Origin: Mucilaginibacter endophyticus
GTDB lineage: Bacteria > Bacteroidota > Bacteroidia > Sphingobacteriales > Sphingobacteriaceae
Length of the DNA: 64,000 nt
Assembly: GCF_003351025.1 (NCBI RefSeq)
Contig: NZ_QPCG01000001.1
Coordinates: forward strand, 875,949-939,948
Reading direction: 5' to 3'
Shown here: positions 26,668 to 35,850 of the stretch, piece by piece
Numbering within the stretch: the first letter of the stretch is position 1
Layout of the letters: every line of letters begins with the position of its first letter
Notes under the pieces: generated by a model
Databases searched by the model: none
The model's input: the letters and a program-made list of their open reading frames with translations, nothing else
Told to the model about the DNA's origin: nothing
Made by a program: the position numbers and the translations under genes

Positions 26668-27915
26668 TTAAAAGTTAACCGTGAAAATATGGTACGGTGC
26701 TTCATAACTGTAAATGAGCTGATAGCCCAGGCTTTCGCAGATTTGTTTGGAGATGGTAAGCCCAAGTCCGCTGCCCTCGGAATGTGATGATTTATGGAAG
26801 CGTGTAAAAATATTTTCAGGGTTGAGGGTGATGTTTTCCCCTGTGTTTTTAATGGTTAGGCTTTCGGCCGTGAGATTGATGATGATCTCTCCGCCTTCAA
26901 CATTGTGCCGAACAGCATTGATGACAAGGTTGCTGAGCAGAATGTCAATTAAATAAGCTCCGGCCTCTACTTCCTTTTCGCCGAGGATTGAAGTGACGGT
27001 TATTTCTTTATCACTAAAAATATCCTCCAGTTGATATAATAATTCTTCTATCAGTTCATTCAAATCCAGGTGCTGGCGGTCGTTTAATAGCTTGTTTTCT
27101 ATTTTAACCAGTAATAATAACGATTGGTTGAGCCTGCTCAACCGCGATACCGCACTGTAAAGGTCGTTAAGCAGTTTACTTTGATGCTCACTGAAGTTTT
27201 CTGTCTGGATTAGTGTGTCCAATTTAGAATTGATCACAGCGATAGGCGTGAGCAGTTCATGCGAGGCGTTCTCGGTAAATGTTTTAAGGTCTTTATAGTC
27301 TTTTTTTACCCTTTCGGCCATGGCGGTTACTTCGGCCTGCAACTCATTAAATTCGTCGATAGACGAGTTTGGCGAGAGCATTTCCCGATTATCGGTAACG
27401 TTGAATAGCTTTAGTTCACTAAGTATGCTATAAAAAGGTTGCCAAAGCCTACCCAGGATAAGGCGGTTGGTGATCACCAACACCAGTAGTAATAATAGAA
27501 TAACACCAATGGTGATAGCGAAGATGATCTGGATCAGATCTTCAGTCTCCACTTTCGATTCAACTATCAGGATCTTATAGTACCTGCCGCCAACGGTTAC
27601 CGAACTAACCAGGCCCCTGCCAGATTCGGGTTCATCTTTTTCGCGATAGTAAGTGGTATTAAAAAACTCACGTTTAATGGAGTTCGGTTCGGCCGAAACA
27701 AAAGTGATCTGCTGATCTTTTGATTCAAAAACCTGGGGCAAGTGATGATTGAGCTTCACATAATCAAAAACCTCCTGCTCTTCAACCTCAAGCGATTTGT
27801 CTTTTTGGTTGGTAAGAATAAGGCTGATAGCCTGGTAATAAATAGCGCCTGTTATCAGCATGATAACAATGGTGGCTATTAAGTTTACCCGGTTATACCT
27901 TTCGGAAAGCTTCAT
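26668..27915 (-). CDS. OmpR-class sensor histidine kinase
   Basis: A 415-residue inner-membrane kinase with two TM segments (about 11-33 and 128-150) enclosing a periplasmic sensor of about 95 residues. A HAMP-like linker leads to the HisKA dimerisation helix with phosphoacceptor His219 in ENASHELLTPIAV. The ATPase domain has N-box residues (NLVINAVRHNVEGGE) and a G-box (SGLGLTISKQICESLGY). It overlaps its response regulator by one base (TAATG), and the efflux genes follow 77 bp downstream, so it probably controls the pump. Confidence 0.93.
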   Translation of the reverse strand: MKLSERYNRVNLIATIVIMLITGAIYYQAISLILTNQKDKSLEVEEQEVFDYVKLNHHLPQVFESKDQQITFVSAEPNSIKREFFNTTYYREKDEPESGRGLVSSVTVGGRYYKILIVESKVETEDLIQIIFAITIGVILLLLLVLVITNRLILGRLWQPFYSILSELKLFNVTDNREMLSPNSSIDEFNELQAEVTAMAERVKKDYKDLKTFTENASHELLTPIAVINSKLDTLIQTENFSEHQSKLLNDLYSAVSRLSRLNQSLLLLVKIENKLLNDRQHLDLNELIEELLYQLEDIFSDKEITVTSILGEKEVEAGAYLIDILLSNLVINAVRHNVEGGEIIINLTAESLTIKNTGENITLNPENIFTRFHKSSHSEGSGLGLTISKQICESLGYQLIYSYEAPYHIFTVNF

Positions 27916-28592
27916 TATTGATCGGCAAATTTGTAGCCCATACCGTAGGCTGCATAAATATAGTCCTTACCGCCGGCTTCCATTATTTTTTTTCGGATGT
28001 TTTTGATGTGCGAATAAATAAAGTCGAAATTATTGGCCAGGTCGATGCCATCGCCCCATAAATGCTCGGCAATGGCGTTTTTGGAGATTACCTTGCCTTT
28101 GTTAGATATGAAATAGATAAGTAGGGCAAACTCCTTACGGGTAAATTTTACAGGTATTCCGTTTACAGCTACGGTTTTAGCCATCAGATCGATGCTGAGC
28201 TCGTTGAAGTTAAGTACGTTGCTGCCATTAAACATTTTACGCCTGATGATGGCCGACACCCTTGCCTTAAGTTCCGAAAGGTGGAAGGGTTTTACTAAAT
28301 AGTCGTCGGCACCCAGATCAAGGCCCTGAAGGCGGTCATCTAATGAGTTTTTGGCCGAGATGATGAGCACACCATCCGTATAATTATTGTTTTTAAGTAC
28401 TTTTAATATATCTATACCATTGCCGCCGGGCAAGGTAATATCCAGCAGGATACAATCGTATCTGTACAGTTCAACCTTGGCAAGGGCGGCAGTATAGCTG
28501 GCCGCGGTCTCGCAGATATTACCGGCTTCGGTAAAGTACTCTTCAATACTTTCGCGCAGGCCTTCTTCATCTTCAATGATCAGTAATTTCAA
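27915..28592 (-). CDS. OmpR-family response regulator
   Basis: A 225-residue regulator: receiver domain (about 1-115) with acidic pocket IEDEE and phosphoacceptor Asp51 in ILLDITLPGG, followed by a winged-helix DNA-binding domain ending IRKKIMEAGGKDYIYAAYGMGYKFADQ. It is the first gene of the leftward set of kinase, TolC, adaptor and RND pump, so it is likely an autoregulator and activator of efflux. Confidence 0.95.
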   Translation of the reverse strand: MKLLIIEDEEGLRESIEEYFTEAGNICETAASYTAALAKVELYRYDCILLDITLPGGNGIDILKVLKNNNYTDGVLIISAKNSLDDRLQGLDLGADDYLVKPFHLSELKARVSAIIRRKMFNGSNVLNFNELSIDLMAKTVAVNGIPVKFTRKEFALLIYFISNKGKVISKNAIAEHLWGDGIDLANNFDFIYSHIKNIRKKIMEAGGKDYIYAAYGMGYKFADQ

Positions 28593-28748
28593 ATCTTTTT
28601 AGCGTAAAGGTATAAGGTGAATTTGTACGGATTTTGGATTTTTTGGTTAGTGCTTAGCTTCATGAAATTATGCTCACAGATTTTATACAGAATACATAAG
28701 AAAATTTGCCTTTAGCTTGTTGCAAGTTAAATACAAAATCTGATCATT

Positions 28749-29162
28749 ATGTGGTGGATCTACGCATTACTTTCGGCACTTTTTGCGGCGCTTACTGCAA
28801 TTTTTGCCAAAATAGGTATTAAAGGAGTTGATACCGATCTGGCAACGGCCATTCGTACCGTTGTTATCCTTATACTGGCCTGGGGCATTGCGCTTTTTAA
28901 AGGCGGGCATGCAGGCATTGGCAGCCTCACTAAAACCAACTGGACATTTTTAATCTTGTCGGGCTGCGCTACAGGGCTTTCATGGATTTGTTATTTCCGG
29001 GCACTGCAACTGGGCAAGGTAAGCCAGGTTGCCCCGGTTGATAAACTGAGTGTGGCTTTAGCCATCGCGCTCTCTGTTATTTTCCTGGGCGAACCCTTAA
29101 CCATCAAAAACGCCATAGGCGCGTTGCTTATTATTGGGGGCACAATTGTATTAATTTTCTAA
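28749..29162 (+). CDS. Half-size EamA/DMT transporter
   Basis: A 137-residue integral membrane protein with a single EamA repeat (five TM segments: about 2-22, 33-50, 66-84, 95-112, 117-137). Typical features are LLSALFAALTAIFAKIGIKGVDT at the N-terminus and PVDKLSVALAIALSVIFLGEPLT near the C-terminus. Full-length EamA proteins carry two such repeats, so this one should act as a dimer, like SMR proteins. Substrate unknown. It stands alone, divergent from the response regulator. Confidence 0.88.
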   Translation: MWWIYALLSALFAALTAIFAKIGIKGVDTDLATAIRTVVILILAWGIALFKGGHAGIGSLTKTNWTFLILSGCATGLSWICYFRALQLGKVSQVAPVDKLSVALAIALSVIFLGEPLTIKNAIGALLIIGGTIVLIF

Positions 29163-29308
29163 TTTTTTTGTAACGGGCTCATATACAATGTAACAAGCGT
29201 ATATACATAGCAAAACCATATTGTAACAAATACACTTCAATACAACTTAATTCAGATTTAATCCAATCTTTCTTATAAAATTTGTGGTTCAAATACCCGC
29301 ATCATATA

Positions 29309-31801
29309 ATGAAGTCTGTTTTTTTGATATTATTTTCTTTTGTTTTTATAACCGCCTTACACGCCCAAATAACCCCCGGAGCTAAGGGGAAAATCACAGG
29401 TAAAGTAACCGATGCTACCACAAAACAACCGGTAGATTATGCCACCGTTTCTGTATTTAAACAAGGCGCCGCTTCGCCGTTTAATGGTATCAGTACCGAT
29501 CCTAAAGGGAATTTCTCTATTAATAATATCCCTGCCGGGGAGTATAAAGTAACCGCCGAATTTTTAGGCTATCAAAAAGCTACTATCGAACATGTGATAG
29601 TTAAAGATGGCGTGGTAGCATTAGGAGAGATCAAACTGGCTCCCATCGCTAACGAATTAAAAGGAGTAACTATAACAGCTAAAGTACCTACTGTTGAAAA
29701 CCGTATTGATAAAATGGTTTATAACCCACAAAACGATTTAAGTGCGCAGGGTGGGGTAGCCATTGATATTTTGAAAAAGGTTCCGCAAATTACCGTGGAT
29801 ATAGATGGTAACGTAGAATTGCAGGGAAATGCCAATATCCGCTTCCTGATCAACGGGAAACCGTCAAGTATATTCGGCGCCAGCCTTGCTGATGCTTTGG
29901 CCAGTATTCCTGCCAGCCAGATCAAAAGTATCGAGGTTATCACAAGCCCGGGTGCAAAGTATGACGCCGCAGGTACGGGAGGTATAGTAAACATTATTTT
30001 GAAAGATAGCAAGGTGCAGGGCGTTAACGGTAGTGTTAACCTATCTGCAGGTACCCGCCGCGAAAACGGTTCATTTAACCTGAATGCCCGTAAAGGCAAT
30101 TTTGGGGTGAACGCGTTTTTTAGCGGTAATGCTCAAATCAATACCGATGCTCCTAACACACGTAACCGCGTGTCGACCGATGGCAGCGGAAATCAAACCA
30201 CCCTTTTTCAGCAAGGCAGCAACAATTTCAGGCGCAACGGATATGAATCGGGCATCAATTTTAACTGGGATATCAGCAAACATGATAACCTTACCGCGGG
30301 AGTTGGCTTTAATCATTTTGGTAACCATGGTAATGGTACTACCAATGAGGATTCGCGAGTTGTTTCGGCCACAGGAGCTTTTATATCAGATACAGCCGAT
30401 ATCCGTAATTCAAGCAGCAAATTTAATGGCCGCTCAACTGATGTAAGCGTGGGCTACAAAAAAACATTTGAAAAAGAAGGCCAGGAACTTGATGTACTTT
30501 ATACCGAAAGTTTTGGTAATAATAGCTTTGCATCCGCGCAGCAAACAGATTATTTAAACGGTGTTAAGCCGTCTACTGGTTTAACAAATACCAATCCGGG
30601 TAAAGATCGTGAAACCAATATCTCTGTTGATTACACTCATCCTGTAAGCAAAAAGGTAACTATTGAAACCGGAGGTAAGCTTGATTTTAATCACATTAAT
30701 AATAGTGTGGTTACAAATACACTTGGTACTGATGGCGTTTTTAGCCTCGACCCCGGACAGTCCTACGGCTTTACCTATGATCGTAAAATATATGCCTATT
30801 ATCTTTCGGGATCAGCATCGTTGTTTAATAGCTTTTTAGATGTAAAAGCAGGTTTACGTGATGAGTATACCAACACTAAGGCCGATTTTCAGGGTGTGAA
30901 TATTCCTAATTATAATATCCTGGTACCATCATTGGTGTTTTCGCACAAATTTGGAAATAACGGATCGCAGTCGGTTAAATTAAGTTATACCCGCCGCATC
31001 CAGCGCCCTGATTACGGTGATCTGAACCCTTTTCTGAATATCAGCGACCCGCATAACATCAACACCGGTAACCCTAACTTGAAACCTGAAAAGGGAGATA
31101 ACTTCGAATTGGGTTACAACAAAGCTTTTGACAAAGGAGCCAACATCAATATTGCTGCTTTTTACCGTCATAATACGGATGACATTCAGCAATTTACTAC
31201 CTATTATGATTCGTTGCAGGTTAACAATAAAACTTACAGAAACGTATCATTCAACCAGCGTTATAACATAGGCTCTGAAGATAGGATCGGCATCAATATT
31301 TATGCTTCAGTACCGGTAACCAGCAAGTTAAGCCTGCGTACCAACATGATCTTCAGCGACAGGCGCAGTACCAACCCGGGCTTTGCCAATGTAAGTGCTT
31401 TTGCTTATCGCCTTAACCTTAACGCGCAATATAGCTTTGGTCATGACTTAAGCGCCGAATTTTTTGGTAACTATAATTCGTCACAAAAAGGCATTCAGGG
31501 TACTAACCCTAAATTTGTGTTCTACAACTTTGCTATGCGCAAAATGTTCTGGGATAAAAAAGCAAGTATTGGGCTAACTGCAACCAACCCTTTCGCCAAA
31601 TATGTTAGTCAAAGCTCATCAACCTTTGGCAGTAACTTTTATTCAACCAACGTAAGATTGGTACCTGTGCAATCATTTGGTATAAGCCTGAGCTATAAGT
31701 TTGGTAAACTTGAGTTTAAGAAAGACAGGGAGAAAGATAAAAATAACGACCAGGATAATGGCGGTAGTGACAATGGCCCTCAATCTGAAAAAGGAAAATA
31801 A
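29309..31801 (+). CDS. Outer-membrane beta-barrel protein (TonB receptor-like)
   Basis: An 830-residue outer-membrane protein with a signal peptide, a carboxypeptidase-regulatory-like domain (about 30-110, ITGKVTDATTKQPVDYATVSV), a plug-like segment (with NRIDKMVYNPQNDLSAQGGVA and ITSPGAKYDAAGTGGIVNIILK), and a barrel of the OMP_b-brl_3 type. The tail is highly charged (KDREKDKNNDQDNGG...), lacking the terminal aromatic residue usual for barrels. The ATG at 29309 gives the MKSVFLILFSF signal. Substrate unknown; no SusD. A terminator and the inverted repeat at 31799 follow directly. Confidence 0.85.
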   Translation: MKSVFLILFSFVFITALHAQITPGAKGKITGKVTDATTKQPVDYATVSVFKQGAASPFNGISTDPKGNFSINNIPAGEYKVTAEFLGYQKATIEHVIVKDGVVALGEIKLAPIANELKGVTITAKVPTVENRIDKMVYNPQNDLSAQGGVAIDILKKVPQITVDIDGNVELQGNANIRFLINGKPSSIFGASLADALASIPASQIKSIEVITSPGAKYDAAGTGGIVNIILKDSKVQGVNGSVNLSAGTRRENGSFNLNARKGNFGVNAFFSGNAQINTDAPNTRNRVSTDGSGNQTTLFQQGSNNFRRNGYESGINFNWDISKHDNLTAGVGFNHFGNHGNGTTNEDSRVVSATGAFISDTADIRNSSSKFNGRSTDVSVGYKKTFEKEGQELDVLYTESFGNNSFASAQQTDYLNGVKPSTGLTNTNPGKDRETNISVDYTHPVSKKVTIETGGKLDFNHINNSVVTNTLGTDGVFSLDPGQSYGFTYDRKIYAYYLSGSASLFNSFLDVKAGLRDEYTNTKADFQGVNIPNYNILVPSLVFSHKFGNNGSQSVKLSYTRRIQRPDYGDLNPFLNISDPHNINTGNPNLKPEKGDNFELGYNKAFDKGANINIAAFYRHNTDDIQQFTTYYDSLQVNNKTYRNVSFNQRYNIGSEDRIGINIYASVPVTSKLSLRTNMIFSDRRSTNPGFANVSAFAYRLNLNAQYSFGHDLSAEFFGNYNSSQKGIQGTNPKFVFYNFAMRKMFWDKKASIGLTATNPFAKYVSQSSSTFGSNFYSTNVRLVPVQSFGISLSYKFGKLEFKKDREKDKNNDQDNGGSDNGPQSEKGK

Positions 31802-31929
31802 CCTCACCTAAATCCTCTCCAAAGGAGAGGACTTGAAAAAACAAAAAAAGCGATGACAATTCATCGCTTTTTTTGTTTAATACCGTTTATTATAAAGCCC
31901 TCTCCTTTGGAGAGGGTTGGGTGAGGTTA
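31799..31929. repeat. Nested inverted repeat spanning both convergent stop codons
   Basis: Outer arms starting TAACCTCACC and ending GGTGAGGTTA, with an inner CTCTCCAAAGGAGAGG motif on each side, enclose the terminator at 31841. The arms begin exactly at the two TAA stops of the converging genes. Similar CTCACCCAACCCTCTCC sequences are common dispersed repeats in this phylum. Confidence 0.75.
31841..31876. terminator. Bidirectional intrinsic terminator
   Basis: A perfect 16-bp stem (ACAAAAAAAGCGATGA and complement) with loop CAAT, between two convergent genes. A- and T-runs lie on either side. Confidence 0.9.
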
Positions 31930-32574
31930 CCCGTTTTTGATCAAAATACTTTCAATGATCAGGGTTGTATCTTCGCAGCTGTCTGTAGCTGTTTCCATGG
32001 CTGCAAAAACATCGGTATATTTAATTAGCTCAATAGGATCTTTTTCGTTGTTAAGCAGATCGGCAAAGGCTTTATTATGAACTGAGTCGGCCTGAGCTTC
32101 CAGCTTTTTAATATTGCTGCAAAGCTCAAAGATGATAGCGGATTTGCTAAGATCATTCATTGCGTTTACTGCTTTTTCAAGCTCGGTACTGGTCTGCAGT
32201 ATCAGCGCGGACAGCTCTATCATTGGCTGAGTAATAACAGGTACGTTATACAGATTTATCCTGCGGGCAGCCATAGTGATCCTGTCGGCTACGTCATCAA
32301 TTGCCGATGCCAGATCGCACATATCCTTGCGGTTAAACGGCGATATCAGCATGCGGCCCGATTCTGAAAATACCCTGTGCGTTATCTCGTAGCTTTTAAA
32401 TTTAAGCTTATCAATATGGGCAAAATTGAATTTTTGCTCATATGAAGTTGGGGAATTTACGGCTTCGTCTAACAGTCTGGCCATTTCGGTAACGTTAGCC
32501 ACAGCTGTGTTGAATAAATCGTAAAAAAGCTGGTTAGAATTCGGAAATATCGATTTTGAGTTAGTGCTCTTCAT
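31927..32574 (-). CDS. DUF47/PhoU-like phosphate-linked protein
   Basis: A 215-residue all-helical cytoplasmic protein of the DUF47 (PhoU-related) family. Family cues are YDLFNTAVANVTEMARLLDEAV near the start, the FNRKDMCDLASAIDDVADRI stretch with paired Asp (possible metal cluster site), and IKKLEAQADSVHNKAFADLL with a KYTDVFAAMETATDSCEDTT end. DUF47 proteins usually accompany a low-affinity phosphate (PiT) transporter; none is present here. Repeats that resemble a Pho box lie 110-137 bp upstream. Confidence 0.88.
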   Translation of the reverse strand: MKSTNSKSIFPNSNQLFYDLFNTAVANVTEMARLLDEAVNSPTSYEQKFNFAHIDKLKFKSYEITHRVFSESGRMLISPFNRKDMCDLASAIDDVADRITMAARRINLYNVPVITQPMIELSALILQTSTELEKAVNAMNDLSKSAIIFELCSNIKKLEAQADSVHNKAFADLLNNEKDPIELIKYTDVFAAMETATDSCEDTTLIIESILIKNG

Positions 32575-32683
32575 TGATCTGTTTTATCAGTCGTGAATTT
32601 ACAGTAGTTATATTAAGTGGATTTTAAAATATGTCACTATAAATTATTCAGCATGTAAAAGTAACTATTAATACAATGCAAAA

Positions 32684-32711
32684 TGTTAAGTTAATGTTAA
32701 GAATGGTTAAG
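32684..32711. promoter_or_regulatory. Candidate direct-repeat regulator site (Pho-box-like)
   Basis: GTTAAG occurs three times at 32685, 32696 and 32706, spaced 11 and 10 bp (one helical turn). Read on the strand of the DUF47 gene this is CTTAAC repeated, like the binding sites of OmpR/PhoB-type regulators. It lies in the 291-bp gap between divergent genes; no other feature was seen there. Confidence 0.4.
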
Positions 32712-32865
32712 TCAATGTAATAAAGCAGTCATAATATCGATGTAAGTTGCTGATTTAAAGTAAAAAGAAACCTGCTGGTAATATGAAGAAAATTGTGTAA
32801 CATTTAAGTTCAATTAAAACAAATCCCGGCGCTTGCTACTTGTGATTATATTAGTTAATCCGATT

Positions 32866-33072
32866 ATGAAAGCCGGGGATAAACATTTTAAATGCGTAAA
32901 CAGCAAAACCGGTTACGCTATTTATTACCATTCGCTGGGCCGGGAGCTCAGCAATGAAGAAGTTAAGGCTGAATTAGAAAAAATACGTGCACGCGTAGCT
33001 ATTCAAAACGGTATTTATCTTGAAACACTTTACTGGGAAGAAATGAAACAGGACGCCGAACTGACGCAATAG
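32866..33072 (+). CDS. Small hypothetical protein, 68 aa
   Basis: A short charged protein (MKAGDKHFKCVNSKTGYAI..., then ELSNEEVKAELEKIRARVA) with a beta-hairpin followed by a helix. No family recognised. The ATG at 32866 was preferred over a TTG at 32833. Codon pattern looks coding. It is cytoplasmic, upstream of the large secreted protein at 33190 (117-bp gap). Confidence 0.55.
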   Translation: MKAGDKHFKCVNSKTGYAIYYHSLGRELSNEEVKAELEKIRARVAIQNGIYLETLYWEEMKQDAELTQ

Positions 33073-33189
33073 CAGTAAGGTTATGGGTTTGAAATATAAC
33101 TGGTTTTAAATAAGTACTTTATTTGGAAATAAATACCTACATTTAATTACTCTTATATAACCAGTTTAAACCTATCATTATTCCTTGTT

Positions 33190-35589
33190 ATGAAAAAAAT
33201 AATATTACTGCTGTTAGCGGCATTGTGCTTTTGTGTGCCTGTTTTATCGCAAAATAGCCAACGGTTATCGCCTGTTATCTCTTTGGATACCGCTGTATCG
33301 CGCCTGCAAACTTTATCTACAGACAAAGCAATTGAAAAACCTTACCTGCATTTTGACAAACCTTATTATAACGCCGGCGATACGCTTTATTTTAAAGCTT
33401 ATGTTACCCTTGGCGAACAGCATGAGTTATCAAAATTAAGCGGTATACTACATGTTGATCTTATCAGCCCCACCGGTTCTCTCTTGAAATCCATTTCGCT
33501 ACAACTGGCTAATGGTTTAGCGATAGGTGATTTTAGCCTCTCCAATACATTACCCGGGGGGAGCTATCGTATAAGGGCGTACACCAAATGGATGCTGAAT
33601 AACGGCCAGGTGAATTTTTTTGATAGGCAGATAAACATTAATAACGGGCTGCCTGCAGGAAATAAAGCGGGGACTGCAAAAGCAGGGGTCGAGTTCTTTC
33701 CGGAAGGTGGACGTTTTGTGAGCAGCATACCGGCCAAATTGGCCTTTAAGGCCGTTGGAACAAATGGATTGGGTGTTAATGTTAAAGGTGTTGTGGTTGA
33801 TAATATCAATGCGGAAGTAACTAAATTTGAATCGACTCACCTTGGTATGGGGCTTATATTTATTACTCCTGAAGCCGGTAAAACATATAAGGCCAATTTA
33901 ACTTATGCCGATGGCACTAAAGCTACAGTTGATTTGCCCAAAGCTGATAACGAGGGGATCACGTTAATGGTTAACAATGATAGTGCTGATAAGCTCGGTA
34001 TTGAGATAAATGCCAATAAAGCTTATTACCTTAAAAATAAAAACAAAGAGATAGGGGTAATCATATATTCGGCTGGTGCTGTCAGGTCGGTAAAGGCGGT
34101 TCTTGATAACCAGGTGCTTGATTTAAATCTCAATAAAAAAGATTTTAAAACAGGAGTGGTACAGGTAACACTTTTTTCGGCACAAGGTGAACTGCTTAAT
34201 GAGCGACTGGCCTTTATCCAGAATCCCGATTTACTAACAATTGCTCCAACCTGCGATAAGACTTTATATTCGGAAAGAGGAAAAGTGCATATCTCCATTA
34301 ATACAAAAAATAAAAACGGAGAAGCGGTTAAAAGTTATCTATCGGCAACAGTAGTGTATGCCGGTAAAGTACCCAGCGCTGAAGATGACGAAAATACGAT
34401 ATTATCGAACCTCTTATTAACCTCCGATCTAAAAGGAAAAATTGAGCAGCCCAATTACTACTTTGTTAATGTTAACAACGATACCCGGGCCAACCTGGAT
34501 ATCCTGATGCTTACCCGAAACTATAGCAGATTTGAATGGAAGCAACTACTTAGCAATGAAAAACCGGCCAAAGTGTACAGTGCCGAAAATGGGTTTGATA
34601 TATCAGGGCAGGTAAAAACAACAACTGGAAAGCCGGTTGATGGCGGTATAGTTACATTAATGCCCCGGGCTGGCGGAGCTTTACTGTCCCAAAACACCGA
34701 TCATGAAGGGAACTTTGCTTTTAGGAACATGGTATATAGTGACGAAACCACGTTTGTGATACAAGCTAAAACAGCTACAGGGGGAAATAATACTCATATA
34801 TCCGTTTATCTGGAGCCAACGTTAGCAAACATTAATACTGAAGATATCATTAGTCCGGTGAAAGATTCAAATATTACAAGAAATGATCAAACAATGCAAC
34901 AACCTGTTTATTTAGCTGATGCAAATAAGAGAGGGTTTAATGCTGTTATAAATAGTGATAAAAGAGCTGGTGAACGGCAACATACTACGGAAACATTGGA
35001 CGACAAAAACGTGCGGGATCAGAGTTTGTTGACTACCGGTTTGGAAGGACGCTTACCTGGAGTTATACTGAGGGATGGGGTGCCTTTTTTAGCAGATAAA
35101 GCAAATGCTGTTATGCAAACCGGACCGATGCTTATCATTGCTGATGATACCGCCATGCCTGCAGGAACGAGTGTTAATAATTACAATCCAGTTGATGTTG
35201 AAAGCATAACAGTGTTAAAAAATAGTGATGCTGCCATATATGGCATAAGGGGAGCAAACGGTGTATTGATAATAAAAATGAGAAAGTCAGCATCTTCAGG
35301 AATGGTAAAGGACATTGCTTTGCCAGGTTTGTTGTATTATACAGCACAGGGATTTTATAAGGCACGTACATTTTATTCGCCTGTTTATGAAGGCTCGCAA
35401 CAAACAGCTAACAAGCCCGATACTCGAAGCACTATATACTGGAACCCTGATATGGTGACAGATAAAGATGGCAATGTTTCGCTTGATTTTTTTAATGCAG
35501 ATGGCAAGGGTACTTATCGCGTGGTGATAGAAGGGATTGATGAGGCGGGTAATATAGGGCGTAGTGTATTAACGTATAAGGTACAGTGA
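33190..35589 (+). CDS. Secreted macroglobulin-like protein with embedded TonB-plug-like domain
   Basis: A 799-residue exported protein. After the signal peptide (about 1-20) comes an alpha-2-macroglobulin MG-type domain (YLHFDKPYYNAGDTLYFKAYV, near residue 52), further beta domains, and a carboxypeptidase-regulatory-like segment (GFDISGQVKTTTGKPVDGG, near 475). Residues about 598-700 look like a TonB-receptor plug (TTGLEGRLPGVILRDG..., then SITVLKNSDAAIYGIRGANG), as in SusC receptors, but no barrel follows. A final beta domain begins IYWNPDMVTDKDGNVSLDFF. It lacks the macroglobulin thioester (no GCxEQ seen). The role is unknown; related Bacteroidetes proteins may be surface scaffolds. Confidence 0.75.
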   Translation: MKKIILLLLAALCFCVPVLSQNSQRLSPVISLDTAVSRLQTLSTDKAIEKPYLHFDKPYYNAGDTLYFKAYVTLGEQHELSKLSGILHVDLISPTGSLLKSISLQLANGLAIGDFSLSNTLPGGSYRIRAYTKWMLNNGQVNFFDRQININNGLPAGNKAGTAKAGVEFFPEGGRFVSSIPAKLAFKAVGTNGLGVNVKGVVVDNINAEVTKFESTHLGMGLIFITPEAGKTYKANLTYADGTKATVDLPKADNEGITLMVNNDSADKLGIEINANKAYYLKNKNKEIGVIIYSAGAVRSVKAVLDNQVLDLNLNKKDFKTGVVQVTLFSAQGELLNERLAFIQNPDLLTIAPTCDKTLYSERGKVHISINTKNKNGEAVKSYLSATVVYAGKVPSAEDDENTILSNLLLTSDLKGKIEQPNYYFVNVNNDTRANLDILMLTRNYSRFEWKQLLSNEKPAKVYSAENGFDISGQVKTTTGKPVDGGIVTLMPRAGGALLSQNTDHEGNFAFRNMVYSDETTFVIQAKTATGGNNTHISVYLEPTLANINTEDIISPVKDSNITRNDQTMQQPVYLADANKRGFNAVINSDKRAGERQHTTETLDDKNVRDQSLLTTGLEGRLPGVILRDGVPFLADKANAVMQTGPMLIIADDTAMPAGTSVNNYNPVDVESITVLKNSDAAIYGIRGANGVLIIKMRKSASSGMVKDIALPGLLYYTAQGFYKARTFYSPVYEGSQQTANKPDTRSTIYWNPDMVTDKDGNVSLDFFNADGKGTYRVVIEGIDEAGNIGRSVLTYKVQ

Positions 35590-35597
35590 TGGCGGTA

Positions 35598-35627
35598 AAT
35601 AAAAAACCCTGCCATGGTAGGCAGGGT
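35598..35627 (-). terminator. Hairpin oriented as a minus-strand terminator
   Basis: ACCCTGCC pairs with GGCAGGGT (35606-35627) around a 6-nt loop. The plus strand gives an A-run after it, but the minus strand gives a run of Ts followed by ATTTA, so the signal fits a leftward transcript. No leftward gene lies just upstream of it in that direction. Confidence 0.5.
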
Positions 35628-35850
35628 AAAAAAACCACAACAATTGTTTAACCTTTGGGCTATGAACCCCTCCGGTCTATTCCTAACTGCAATATGATCT
35701 TTCAATTAATTAAACAATATAAAATTCAAATGGTTTAAACACCACATGTTTATTTTCAGTGTTTTATGTGTTGAAATCACCTCTTACAGGTATTTGAATG
35801 AATAGTTGCTTTTAAACCAAATTTCAATCTATATTTATACTTAAATAATT

